Notes: a model not told the origin generated them from the letters alone. Shown: positions 33,669 to 42,669, counted from the first letter of the stretch. The stretch: DNA of 64,000 nucleotides from Luteibaculum oceani (GCF_007995015.1 NZ_VORB01000002.1:124001-188000), one strand, 5' to 3'. Numbers and translations: made by a program.

Positions 33669-35639
33669 ATGAAATTTTCCTCAAGAATATCCCTTTGTTT
33701 ATTACTGACAGCCTTCGTTATAGGTTCGTGTAGCAAGCAAAACCTATACATTGCCCAAGACTATCAAAAGGACTATAAGTATGCCGACGCCATTACTTTT
33801 TACAAAAAAGCAGTGGAAAATAACCCTTCTAAAGAGGCGGTGAAAGGATTGGCAGAATGTTACCGCATTCTTAGAGATTATCCATTGGCAGAGGTGTGGT
33901 ATGGAAAAGCCTACAGTATGGATAATAGAAATCCAGAGGTGGTTTATCAATATGCAATGATGTTGAAAGCAAATGGTAAGTACGACGAGGCCATAAGCTT
34001 TTTTAATGCCTATAAAAAGGTACAGCCGACAGATTCTTTGTATGCCAATCTCCAAATTAAAGGATGTAACATGGCTGCGAAATGGATGGAGGAACCATTA
34101 GACTATGAACTGGCGAATAGAGACGATATCAATTCGCCATATTCCGAGTTTGGTATGCAGCAGGCAAAAGAAAATGGAGAAACTATTTATCTTTTAAGTA
34201 CTAACCGACCAGGTAGGGTAACAGAAGATTTCTTACTAGCTAATGAGAATAAGGATCCCTATTTTGAAATGTTGGCGGTGCGCTTAAACGATATCAATAA
34301 GGCAGATCAGATGTACCAGTATAGGGTAGGAGAAAACTTTCCTTACCACGTTGCTACTCCAAGTTTCTCTGCCAACTACGATACGGTATTCTACACCAGA
34401 ACACCTATTTCTAAGGAGAGATTAAGCAAGGAAAAACTAAACCAGCTTGAGATTTATTATAGCGTTAAGGTAGATAACCAGTGGTCTAACCCAATTCCAT
34501 TTCCATTTAATAATGAGGCATTTAGTACTGGGCATCCATTTTTAACCAAAGATGGGAAAAGCTTATACTTTATAAGTGACATCCCAGGAGGAATGGGAGG
34601 TTTTGATATTTATGTGAGTCAAAAAAAGGACGGATTGTGGCAGAGGCCAGAGAATCTGGGAATGAAAATTAATACCAGAGAGGATGAATTTTACCCGGTA
34701 TTTAGCAATGGTTACCTGTATTTCTCATCTGCTGGATTGATGGGAATGGGAGGCTTGGATATTTATAAGTCTCTAAAAATTGCGGGGGAATGGTCTGCTC
34801 CAGAAAACCTACAGGTACCCTTTAATAGCCCACAGGATGATTTTGCTTTCTTCCAAACTCCTGGATCCGAAGGGAAAAAGGGATTCATTTCATCGAACCG
34901 TATTGAGGGCAGAGGAAAAGACGACATCTATAGCTTTAATTATATAGACCCTCTTCCTCCAGTCTTCCTGGTTAATGTTAAGGGATATAATAATGGAGAG
35001 CCAATTACAGGAACTACAAATGCCCAGTTTACCATATTTAAAAAGGGTAATCCAGCTGATATAGCTCAGCAATATGTAGATGTATATGGCAACAGTTATT
35101 ACATCGTAGAACAGGGTGAGAACTATGAAGTAAAAGCTAATGTGCCAGGATATTTTCAAGAGGCTCAAGATTTAAGTTACGATCACCTGCAGGTTTCGGA
35201 TACCATGCTAATTAAAAAAGATCTTCCCAAGCAATATGGCTATGAGGCTACACTACCGTTCAACCTGAGAAAAATAGCTGTAGGTACTGAGTATACCATC
35301 AACAATATCTATTTTGATTTTAATTCAGCTAAAATAAGAAAGAGTGCAGAGGTTGAGTTAATTCAGCTGGCTAACCTTTTACTTGCGAATAAAGGGTTTA
35401 AGGTTGAAATTGGTTCTCACTGTGATGCTCGTGGATCAGATGAGTACAACATGATTTTATCCCAAAGAAGAGCGAAATCTGTAATGAATTTCTTAATTTT
35501 AAAAGGAGTTAACAAAAATCGCTTGTCTTATCAAGGTTACGGTGAAACTCAAATACTTAACGAGTGTGTAAACGGAGTAGATTGTACAGACGAGCAACAC
35601 GAAGAAAACAGAAGGACAACATTTAAGATAGTGGAATAA
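33669..35639 (+). CDS. OmpA family lipoprotein with TPR and PD40 repeats (PorE-like)
   Basis: 656 residues. Lipobox VIGSC (Cys21); TPR repeats about 25-135 (YADAITFYKKAVENNPSKE); PD40 propeller strands about 140-420 (HPFLTKDGKSLYFISD, YPVFSNGYLYFSS); a carboxypeptidase-regulatory-like stretch about 430-530; and an OmpA domain from about 545 (NNIYFDFNSAKIR, IGSHCDARGSDEYN, LSQRRAKSV). Same architecture as the 4.5 kb gene, but lipidated like PorE. Likely links the adhesin export site to peptidoglycan (inference from domain order and operon). A terminator follows. Confidence 0.87.
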   Translation: MKFSSRISLCLLLTAFVIGSCSKQNLYIAQDYQKDYKYADAITFYKKAVENNPSKEAVKGLAECYRILRDYPLAEVWYGKAYSMDNRNPEVVYQYAMMLKANGKYDEAISFFNAYKKVQPTDSLYANLQIKGCNMAAKWMEEPLDYELANRDDINSPYSEFGMQQAKENGETIYLLSTNRPGRVTEDFLLANENKDPYFEMLAVRLNDINKADQMYQYRVGENFPYHVATPSFSANYDTVFYTRTPISKERLSKEKLNQLEIYYSVKVDNQWSNPIPFPFNNEAFSTGHPFLTKDGKSLYFISDIPGGMGGFDIYVSQKKDGLWQRPENLGMKINTREDEFYPVFSNGYLYFSSAGLMGMGGLDIYKSLKIAGEWSAPENLQVPFNSPQDDFAFFQTPGSEGKKGFISSNRIEGRGKDDIYSFNYIDPLPPVFLVNVKGYNNGEPITGTTNAQFTIFKKGNPADIAQQYVDVYGNSYYIVEQGENYEVKANVPGYFQEAQDLSYDHLQVSDTMLIKKDLPKQYGYEATLPFNLRKIAVGTEYTINNIYFDFNSAKIRKSAEVELIQLANLLLANKGFKVEIGSHCDARGSDEYNMILSQRRAKSVMNFLILKGVNKNRLSYQGYGETQILNECVNGVDCTDEQHEENRRTTFKIVE

Positions 35640-35677
35640 AAACCCAAAGACGCTTTCGCAGCAAAACCCGAATCCGG

Positions 35678-35716
35678 AAAGCCATGGTAGCAGATTGTTA
35701 TCATGGCTTTTTTTTT
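35678..35716 (+). terminator. Rho-independent terminator of adhesin operon
   Basis: GCCATGGTA (35681-35689) pairs with TATCATGGC (35699-35707) with one wobble, followed by eleven T. Confidence 0.85.
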
Positions 35717-35724
35717 GGGGGTGA

Positions 35725-35931
35725 GTGGTCAGTGGTCAATGGTCAGTGGTCAATAGTTTGGGAGTGTACAACCCTGAATAGCGTTGATCGTTTTTTGTTT
35801 TACTGGTATACTAGTGTACTAGAGAACTGGTTTACTGGTAGCATAGGTACTCAGAAAAATCCCAACCACTAACCACTAACCACTGACTACTAACTACTAA
35901 CCACTGACAACTGACCACTCAACTATTGACC
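35725..35931. repeat. Intergenic element with inverted heptad arrays
   Basis: The gap 35640-36049 holds no gene. After the terminator, five heptads of GTGGTCA/ATGGTCA type (35725-35759) and about nine heptads of the complementary AACCACT/GACTACT type (35864-35931) enclose a roughly 105-base core. The core contains CTGAATAGCGTT (35774-35785) and ACTGGTATACTAGT (35802-35815), both repeated near 48.9 kb. Transcribed either way, the arms could pair. From 35932 to 36049 nothing else was recognised. Confidence 0.85.
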
Positions 35932-36049
35932 TAATCGATATGCGAAAATATTTGTCTTCTTACTAGATCTCTCTAAAGTAAAAACCTGTATATAGTATAA
36001 CTTATTTGGTGATTATGTACATTGATGGTTTAAAATACACCCCGTCGTT

Positions 36050-37303
36050 ATGAGTACTACAATTTCACCTATACCTGAACAAGGTAGAATTCATTATCTC
36101 GATGTACTCAGGGGAATAGCAATTTTCTTCATTTTTATTGCCAACATCGTTAGCTTTTCAGGGTTATTTTTTATTAGTCCAGAGGAGGTTCAAGCGTTTT
36201 CTCATCCCCAATTGAATTCAGTTTTACAGACTTTTACCTCCATTTTTGTAGATGGAAAATTCTATTCTATTTTCTCCATTTTATTCGGAATAGGCTTTGT
36301 TATTCAGCAACGTAACGCTGAAAAAGTTGGGGTTAATTTTAACTGGTTTTTCAGTAAGAGGATGTTGGGTTTACTGTTTTTAGGCTTGTTACATCTGTAC
36401 TTGTGGTACGGGGATATTGTACACCTATACGCCATAATGGGATTTTTTCTAATTCCTTTCAAAAGAATTGGCAATAGCAATTTATTACGCTGGGCAGTGG
36501 TTCTCACTTTTTTACCGGTGTTGCATTACATTGCTATGAACATTTTGAATGCTTATTACCCCTATGAATTTTTTAAACCCGCCGATGCTATTTTAATTGG
36601 TAAAAATTATCCAACCCTAGAAATTGTGGTTCCCGGTATGACCGACCCCGTTGAGATCATTAATATGCTTGAGGTCTTGAAAAATGCAGATACTAGGGAA
36701 TTATTAGGTATTAATGTGGTGAATCCTCTTTATAGATGGGGTTCTATTTTATTGGAGGGGCGGTTATTTAAAATATTAGCCTGCTTTTTAATAGGAATCT
36801 GGGCGGGAAGAAAAATACTGGATGCCGATCTGCTTAGCAATAGATCTTTGTTGACGCGCATTGGAATTTGGGGAGGTATTATTGGCATACTTTTTACCCT
36901 AATCCAAATAAATTTGGGAAGTTTAAATATTCCAGGCCCTGCAGATGTATGGTATGCTTTGGCTTATGCATTTGCGGTAATTCCGCTTGCTTGTGGAATT
37001 GCGGCTTTGATAGCTCTTTGGTGGAATCCTAATAATCAATTCCTTAATATTTTTAAACCTATCGGAAAGGCTGCTTTAAGCAATTATTTTTTTCAGAGCG
37101 TTATCAGTGTCTTTTATTTTTACGGTGCTGGATTAGGTAAAATGGGACAGTACCAACTATGGGAGAACTATCTATTTGTAATTGTAGTTTTTGCTTTTCA
37201 AATAGTGTTTACCAGCATCTGGCTTAAATATTTCCGTTACGGACCTGTTGAATGGATATGGAGATCTATTACTTATGGGCGTTGGATAAAGATGACAAAG
37301 TAA
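36050..37303 (+). CDS. DUF418 domain membrane protein
   Basis: 417 residues with about ten membrane spans. N-terminal HYLDVLRGIAIFFIFIANIV and the FDGKFYSIFSILFGIGF block (here FVDGKFYSIFSILFGIGF) mark the YeiB/DUF418 family; the C-terminal DUF418 part includes PIGKAALSNYFFQSVISVFYF. The role is unknown; the family is related to membrane acyltransferase-like proteins. It lies alone, flanked by a repeat element upstream and a terminator downstream. Confidence 0.88.
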   Translation: MSTTISPIPEQGRIHYLDVLRGIAIFFIFIANIVSFSGLFFISPEEVQAFSHPQLNSVLQTFTSIFVDGKFYSIFSILFGIGFVIQQRNAEKVGVNFNWFFSKRMLGLLFLGLLHLYLWYGDIVHLYAIMGFFLIPFKRIGNSNLLRWAVVLTFLPVLHYIAMNILNAYYPYEFFKPADAILIGKNYPTLEIVVPGMTDPVEIINMLEVLKNADTRELLGINVVNPLYRWGSILLEGRLFKILACFLIGIWAGRKILDADLLSNRSLLTRIGIWGGIIGILFTLIQINLGSLNIPGPADVWYALAYAFAVIPLACGIAALIALWWNPNNQFLNIFKPIGKAALSNYFFQSVISVFYFYGAGLGKMGQYQLWENYLFVIVVFAFQIVFTSIWLKYFRYGPVEWIWRSITYGRWIKMTK

Positions 37304-37349
37304 ATTGCTCTTTAATTAACCCTTCGATTCAGATATTCTGAAAATAAGT

Positions 37350-37387
37350 AAAAAGCGCGGTGAATCCAGTGGATCCACCGCGTAGTT
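37350..37387 (-). terminator. Terminator of the methionine/threonine operon
   Basis: CGCGGTG (37356-37362) pairs with CACCGCG (37376-37382), extended inward by ATCC/GGAT after one mismatch, with a 3-base loop. On the minus strand it is followed by TTTTT, so it ends the metX::thrA transcript. It may also stop the DUF418 transcript from the other side. Confidence 0.75.
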
Positions 37388-37391
37388 CTTT

Positions 37392-40300
37392 TTAGATTTT
37401 AGCACCTATTCGGATTATATCGGAATAAACTCCTCTCGCAGTTACTGCTGCACCAGCACCAGCACCTTGTACAACAATAGGATAAGCTCCATAACTTTCG
37501 GAGTAGATTTCAAAAAGGGAATCAGCATTTTTTACTTGCGCTAATGCCGAGTCTGGTGCCGCTTTTACCAAATCTACCTTCAATGTCTTTCGTTCAACAT
37601 CCAAATCTCCAACGTAACGGAGTACCTCACCCGTTTTAAGGTTAGATTTTAAGTTGCCGAAATAATTATTTAACTCCTCCTTCGCATCCAAAAAGGCCTC
37701 TGCACTCTCAAGGTTATTTAATTTAGGAGGAATTAGGGATTTGACTTCCACTTCACCGAGTTCAACTTCTAGTCCTACTTCGCGGGCTAGGATGATTAAT
37801 TTTCGAGCCACATCCAGGCCACATAAGTCTTCTCGAGGATCAGGTTCGGTTAAACCTTTATTCTTAGCTTCCAGAAGAACATCGTAGAATGGCAATTCTT
37901 GAGAAGAGAAGGTATTGAAGATGTAACTTAAACTACCACTGAATACCCCTCGAATTCGCGTAATGCGGTCCGCAGAATTATGCATTTGCCGTAAAGTGTC
38001 GATAATAGGTAAACCTGCACCAACATTGGTTTCGTATAAAAATGCACGACCACCTCTCCGCAAATCCTTACGCAGTTCCAAATAATCTTGAATAGGACCA
38101 GAGTTGAATTTTTTATTGGAAGCCACTAAATCATATCCTTCCCGGATAAATCTGGGGTACTGGCTTGAAATTTCCTGGGCCGAGGTATTATCAGCAATAA
38201 CTACATTCTCTAATCCCGATTCCTTTATGTCGCGAAGAATGTCGTCTACACTATTTGCCAATTTACTTATGCCTAATAGTTCTCTCCAGTTTTTGGAAAT
38301 CCCACCTTTATTAAAGATGTAATTATTACTATCTGCAACGCCTATTACCTTAATTTTTAAGTTTCGTTTTTTCTCGGTGGCAGAATCGGTTTCAATAATT
38401 TGATCGATTAATTTTCCTCCAACATTTCCCTTTCCAAACGCAAAAACATTAAGCGTTTTGCTCGCTCCAAAAACCTGGTTATGAACCACATTTACGGCCT
38501 TAGCAAGATTCACCCTATCTATTACTAGGGAAATATGCTCCCCAGAAATACTATTGCTTATCAAATGCATCCAGATCTTATTTCTGCGCAGTCCATGGAT
38601 GGCTTTTTCTAGCGAATAATTATGCCTACCCACAATGGCAACAATGGCTACATCCTTATTGGTTCGAATGCTGGCAATACTTCCCAGTTCAATTTCCTGT
38701 TTAAACTCCTTCCTCAAAAGAGATTCTGCCAGGTTAGCGGCATCTTGATTTACCACAAACCCAATTCCGCGTTCTGAGGAAGCTTGTGAAATAAGGCGTA
38801 CACTGATTTTAGCTTGGGTTAAAACGGAAAAAATCCGTCCGTCTATACCTACATTTCCAAGTAAACCATCACCCTCAATGGCAATTAAAGCAACATCATC
38901 CAGGCTCGAAACAGCCTTAATTCCTTTCTCACTTCCCTTTTTCGTAATTAGGGTACCCTCAGATTTAGGATTAAACGTACTCTTAATTCTAAGGGGAATA
39001 TTGGCTTGCATTAGCGGCAAGATGGTTTTTGGATGGAGTACGTTGGCCCCAAAGTTTGCAAGCTCATTCGCTTGCCTATAACTCATATGCGAAATTCTAA
39101 CTGCCGTATCTACAAATTTTGGACTCGCACTATAAACACCATCCACATCGGTCCAATTCACAATTTCTTTGGCATTTAAGAAACTGGCAATGAGCGTAGC
39201 GGAATAGTTGCTTCCGTTACGACCAAGGGTAATAGTTTTTCCCGTTTCGCTACTTCCTATAAAGCCTGTTACTACCGGAATGTGATTGGGTTTAATGTTT
39301 TCAAAAACTGCCAGGGTTGCCGCTTTACTTTTGCTTAGGTTTACCTCAAAATCATCGTATAGTTTATGGGTAAATATTAGTTCTCGGGCATCTAGAGGAG
39401 TACTTTTTACACCACTGGAATTAAGAAGAGTTGCAATGGTTTTTGCTGCAATTAGTTCTCCGTAAGAAAGTACTAAGTCGGTAGTGAAATCATCTGCGGT
39501 ACCAAGGATAGCTATAGCCTCTAGCAATTGTTTTAGCTCTTTTTTCTCCTTAGCGAGTTCAATTTTTACAGGTGCCGTTTGGTAGTCAAAAAAGGCATCT
39601 AAATCCTCCTTAAATGAAATCCCAGCTTTGGCTTTTTCTATCAGATCTAATAGATTATTTGTGCTGCTTCCACGAGCAGATACAACTACTGCAATGCTAT
39701 CCTTTGAGCTTTTGGTCTCGTCCTTTAAGATTTGAATAACCTCTTGGATGGGTTGTCCATTGGCTAGCGATTTCCCTCCAAATTTTAGCACCTTCCACTC
39801 GCTGTGATTTGGGGTTTTATCAATAGCGATGAAATTGGATATTGCTAGTGAAAGCTTTTTAGTTTCGGTTAGGAACCCATCGTGGCCATAATCCGATTCT
39901 ATTTCGTGATAGGTTGCATTTGGAAGGTTTTTTGCCAATGCTTTTTGCAAACGAGTAGGAATTAATCCATCCGAGGAAATGCCAATAACCAATGTGGGGA
40001 TATCAATTTTTGACAAAGCATGAATTTCACCTCCGCGTCCTCTTCCAATATTGTGACTATCCAAACACTTGGAAAGATAATAGTAGGAGAGCGGCTTAAA
40101 GCGCTTTACAAATTTGTCTCCTTGGTATTGAACGTACGAGGCCGCCTTAAATGCGTCGATTTTTTCCTCTTCGTCGGTTTGGGTCTCTATAAACTTATCT
40201 ATGGTGCGGTAGCTAAGCAAAGCAGCAGATCTAGCAGCACGCATTCCAGACCATCCTCCTGATTCCTTACCAAAACTCCCATCTGCCATTAAGGCCAACC

Positions 40301-40790
40301 GTTGGGCTTCGTGGATGGCAATTCCCCAAGCCGATTCGCGAGCCGAGGTTGCAACAAGAATTAGATTGTCAACCTTCCCAGTAAAACTGTAGGCGAATTC
40401 AAGGGCCTGATATCCTCCAAAAGAACCTCCTATTAGGCAGTTAATATGATTAATTTCCAACTGCTTGGCCAGTAATTGATAAGCATTCGCTAAATCTCTT
40501 ACTGTAAACTGCGGAAAACTAAGGTCTTTTGGGCTGGAGCTACCGTATGGTGAGCCAATGCTATTAACGCAAATAATAAAGTAATCTTGAGGGTTAAACA
40601 GGTAGTCTTCACCAAACAATCCTTTCCACCAATCTAGCACATCACTGTTTGCCGTTAAAGCGTGGAAAGCCCATACAACATTGCTTTTATCCTTATTCAG
40701 CTTTCCATAGGTGTGGTAAGCCAATTTTAATTCGTCTAGTTGTTGTCCGTTTTCCAACTTAAACGGACTGTGGTATTTGTAAATATTCAT
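37392..40790 (-). CDS. Trifunctional homoserine O-acyltransferase / aspartate kinase / homoserine dehydrogenase
   Basis: 1132 residues in one frame. Residues 1-320 are a MetX-type alpha/beta hydrolase with nucleophile Ser123 (GGSFGG), Asp274 (SSDGLIP) and His303 (YGHDGF). Residues about 331-775 are aspartate kinase (VLKFGGKSLAN, LGRNGSNYSATL, WTDVDGVY) with ACT domains (EGDGLLGNVG, VAIVAIVG). Residues about 780-1132 are homoserine dehydrogenase (VFAFGKGNVGG, ASNKK, GVFSGSLSYIFN, EPDPREDLCGLDVARK). The protein joins step 1, step 3 and the homoserine-acylation branch toward methionine. The kinase motif reads KFGGKS where many kinases have KFGGTS. Last gene of the SAM-riboswitch operon, one base after metZ. 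Confidence 0.93.
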   Translation of the reverse strand: MNIYKYHSPFKLENGQQLDELKLAYHTYGKLNKDKSNVVWAFHALTANSDVLDWWKGLFGEDYLFNPQDYFIICVNSIGSPYGSSSPKDLSFPQFTVRDLANAYQLLAKQLEINHINCLIGGSFGGYQALEFAYSFTGKVDNLILVATSARESAWGIAIHEAQRLALMADGSFGKESGGWSGMRAARSAALLSYRTIDKFIETQTDEEEKIDAFKAASYVQYQGDKFVKRFKPLSYYYLSKCLDSHNIGRGRGGEIHALSKIDIPTLVIGISSDGLIPTRLQKALAKNLPNATYHEIESDYGHDGFLTETKKLSLAISNFIAIDKTPNHSEWKVLKFGGKSLANGQPIQEVIQILKDETKSSKDSIAVVVSARGSSTNNLLDLIEKAKAGISFKEDLDAFFDYQTAPVKIELAKEKKELKQLLEAIAILGTADDFTTDLVLSYGELIAAKTIATLLNSSGVKSTPLDARELIFTHKLYDDFEVNLSKSKAATLAVFENIKPNHIPVVTGFIGSSETGKTITLGRNGSNYSATLIASFLNAKEIVNWTDVDGVYSASPKFVDTAVRISHMSYRQANELANFGANVLHPKTILPLMQANIPLRIKSTFNPKSEGTLITKKGSEKGIKAVSSLDDVALIAIEGDGLLGNVGIDGRIFSVLTQAKISVRLISQASSERGIGFVVNQDAANLAESLLRKEFKQEIELGSIASIRTNKDVAIVAIVGRHNYSLEKAIHGLRRNKIWMHLISNSISGEHISLVIDRVNLAKAVNVVHNQVFGASKTLNVFAFGKGNVGGKLIDQIIETDSATEKKRNLKIKVIGVADSNNYIFNKGGISKNWRELLGISKLANSVDDILRDIKESGLENVVIADNTSAQEISSQYPRFIREGYDLVASNKKFNSGPIQDYLELRKDLRRGGRAFLYETNVGAGLPIIDTLRQMHNSADRITRIRGVFSGSLSYIFNTFSSQELPFYDVLLEAKNKGLTEPDPREDLCGLDVARKLIILAREVGLEVELGEVEVKSLIPPKLNNLESAEAFLDAKEELNNYFGNLKSNLKTGEVLRYVGDLDVERKTLKVDLVKAAPDSALAQVKNADSLFEIYSESYGAYPIVVQGAGAGAAVTARGVYSDIIRIGAKI

Positions 40791-40791
40791 T

Positions 40792-41958
40792 TTAAATGCT
40801 TTTTAAGGCCTGGTCTATGTCAGCAATAATGTCATCAACATGTTCCAATCCAACAGAAAAGCGGATGTAACCTTCGTTAATTCCTTCGGACTTCAATTCC
40901 TCTGCCGATAATTTAGAGTGGGTGGTAGAAGCTGGATGGGTGGCTATGCTTCGGCTATCGCCCAAATTGGCGGTGAGACTATGCATGTTAAGCGCATTTA
41001 AAAATTTTGCTCCAGCCTTTTGTCCACCGATAATTTCGCATCCAACCAAACCGCCTCCTTTTTTCATTTGTTTTTTGGCTAAATCGTATTGCTCAAAATT
41101 GGGTAGGTGAGGATAGATCACCTTAGCAATTTTTGGATGCGACTGTAGATATTCTCCAATTGCTAAAGCATTATCGCAATGTCTATCCATCCTTAATGCT
41201 AGTGTTTCTATACTTTTGGATATAACCCATGCATTAAAAGGGGAGAGCGAGGCACCCGTCCTGCGAATAAAATCGTAGCATGTTTTTACAGGATCTGCTT
41301 TTCCCACTATGGCGCCTCCTAAAACGCGTCCTTGACCATCCAGGTACTTGGTAGCTGAATGCAAAATAAGATCGGCTCCAAATTTTGATGGTTGCTGAAG
41401 GTAAGGGGTAGCAAAACAATTGTCTACCACGAATAACAGTCCGTGTTTTTTACAGAGTTTACCCAAAAATTCAAGGTCTGCCAGTTTCAGCGTTGGGTTA
41501 GACGGAGTTTCCAGGAAAAGCATCTTGGTATTGGGCTGTAAAGCCTTCTCCCACGAACTATTGTCGTTAATTACACAGTAGGTGTGCGTAATTCCCGCTT
41601 TGGGTAAAATATTGGAAATAATATGGTGGGAGTTTCCAAAAATTGCCGAGGCGGAGAGAATGTGATCTCCTTGTTGTAATAGTGCCGCCATGCTGGTATA
41701 CACGGCAGCCATTCCAGATGCGGTAGTCAATCCTGCTTCCGTTTGCTCCAAAAGGCACAATTTTCTGACAAGCTCATCGGTATTGGGGTTAGAAAATCTT
41801 GAGTAGAGATTCCCGGGAAGGGAGCCTTCAAAAAGTCCAGCGCCTTCCTCAGCCGAATCGAAAGTAAAGGAGGAGGTAAGGAAGATGGGAGCACTGTGCT
41901 CTTTATGCTGGGTTTGCGCTAATTGTTCCCGTATGGCTAGGGTTTCGAATTTACTCAT
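40792..41958 (-). CDS. metZ: O-acylhomoserine sulfhydrylase (MetZ-type PLP enzyme)
   Basis: 388 residues of the Cys/Met metabolism PLP family. PLP lysine Lys204 in HSATKYLDGQGRVLGG, the GQGR run being typical of MetZ; the phosphate-binding SGMAAVYTSMAALLQ and SRSIATHPASTTHSKL near the C-terminus are intact. It makes homocysteine directly from acylated homoserine and sulfide. With the MetX domain in the next gene the acyl donor product is probably O-acetylhomoserine, unless that domain uses succinyl-CoA. It overlaps osmC by 8 bases. Confidence 0.9.
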   Translation of the reverse strand: MSKFETLAIREQLAQTQHKEHSAPIFLTSSFTFDSAEEGAGLFEGSLPGNLYSRFSNPNTDELVRKLCLLEQTEAGLTTASGMAAVYTSMAALLQQGDHILSASAIFGNSHHIISNILPKAGITHTYCVINDNSSWEKALQPNTKMLFLETPSNPTLKLADLEFLGKLCKKHGLLFVVDNCFATPYLQQPSKFGADLILHSATKYLDGQGRVLGGAIVGKADPVKTCYDFIRRTGASLSPFNAWVISKSIETLALRMDRHCDNALAIGEYLQSHPKIAKVIYPHLPNFEQYDLAKKQMKKGGGLVGCEIIGGQKAGAKFLNALNMHSLTANLGDSRSIATHPASTTHSKLSAEELKSEGINEGYIRFSVGLEHVDDIIADIDQALKSI

Positions 41959-42364
41959 TGATAGAGAATTTTGTGAAGATTTCTACGGTTGGGTACAGCA
42001 TTTTGTATACGGAACAGTATTTATCTCTACTAAGCCCTATAGCACGCTCTACCTTTCTAGGAGGGATATTGCCTTTTAGCTTGTAGTGAATAGTAATGTT
42101 TTTAAAAACTTTTGGTACAGCATGTGCTCGGGTACCGGTTACTTGTACGTCGTAATCTTCGGGAATTATTTTTTGCTTTTGCAGGATGTTAAGTACATCG
42201 ATAAGCATGCATGAACCCAGGGAAACAAGAACCAGTTGCATGGGGCGAAAAGCTGCTACTCCGGGAGACAATTCTTCTCCGGCGCAAAGGGTAATTGTAC
42301 TGTTTTCGTTTTGAGCGTGGAAGGTAAATTCACCCTCCGTAGATTTTACGATGTTAATCTCCAT
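41951..42364 (-). CDS. OsmC family protein
   Basis: 137 residues. Two conserved cysteines of the OsmC/Ohr fold are present: Cys52 (VSLGSCMLIDVL) and Cys117 (DKYCSVYKML). Known OsmC/Ohr proteins reduce organic hydroperoxides. It is the first gene behind the SAM-I riboswitch and overlaps metZ by 8 bases, so here it may serve a sulfur or thiol function connected with methionine synthesis; that is inference from position. Confidence 0.88.
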   Translation of the reverse strand: MEINIVKSTEGEFTFHAQNENSTITLCAGEELSPGVAAFRPMQLVLVSLGSCMLIDVLNILQKQKIIPEDYDVQVTGTRAHAVPKVFKNITIHYKLKGNIPPRKVERAIGLSRDKYCSVYKMLYPTVEIFTKFSINE

Positions 42365-42400
42365 TCTTGTTCGTTTTTGGGCTTATCAAGAGATGGAGAT

Positions 42401-42435
42401 AAAAAAACCTCTTTCAACTTGCAGTCAAAAGAGGT
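42401..42435 (-). terminator. Riboswitch-controlled terminator
   Basis: On the minus strand ACCTCTTT (42435-42428) pairs with AAAGAGGT (42414-42407) around a 13-base loop, then six U. It is the expression platform of the SAM-I aptamer just upstream. Confidence 0.88.
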
Positions 42436-42445
42436 CTCGGATATC

Positions 42446-42557
42446 TTCTGACTTATCTTTCCCTAAACCGTGGTTTAGAGTAGGAATTAGCACCTTTTCC
42501 CGTAGGATGGTTGCTAAGGTTTCATAGGGCCGTTCCCTCCACCTTTCTTGATAAGCA
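42446..42557 (-). promoter_or_regulatory. SAM-I (S-box) riboswitch aptamer
   Basis: Read on the minus strand, the conserved S-box blocks appear in order: GCTTATCAAGAAAGGTGGAG at the 5' end, GGCCC-TATGAAACC, GCAACC, GGTGCTAATTCC, and the closing GATAAG. P1 pairs CTTATC (42555-42550) with GATAAG (42457-42452). S-adenosylmethionine binding should favour the downstream terminator and shut off osmC-metZ-metX::thrA. An extra sequence complementary to the 5' P1 strand lies at 42381-42391. Confidence 0.96.
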
Positions 42558-42594
42558 ATTATTTCAAATTATAGTTGTCCACGTTTGGACAGGG

Positions 42595-42602
42595 CAAATG
42601 TA
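42595..42602 (-). promoter_or_regulatory. -7 promoter box for the SAM-riboswitch operon
   Basis: On the minus strand TACATTTG followed by C fits TAnnTTTG exactly and places the transcript start about 30-35 bases before the aptamer. A small hairpin GTCCA-AACG-TGGAC (42591-42578) would form at the 5' end of the RNA. Confidence 0.55.
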
Positions 42603-42669
42603 TGTAAAATATTTTAGCACCTAGGAGTTAGGTCGCAGCTGGAAGTTAGTTACGGAATTTAGATGATTT

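Noticed and set aside
42236-42451. Plus-strand ORF over the riboswitch
   Set aside because: It is opposite the osmC 5' end and SAM aptamer and has no family features.
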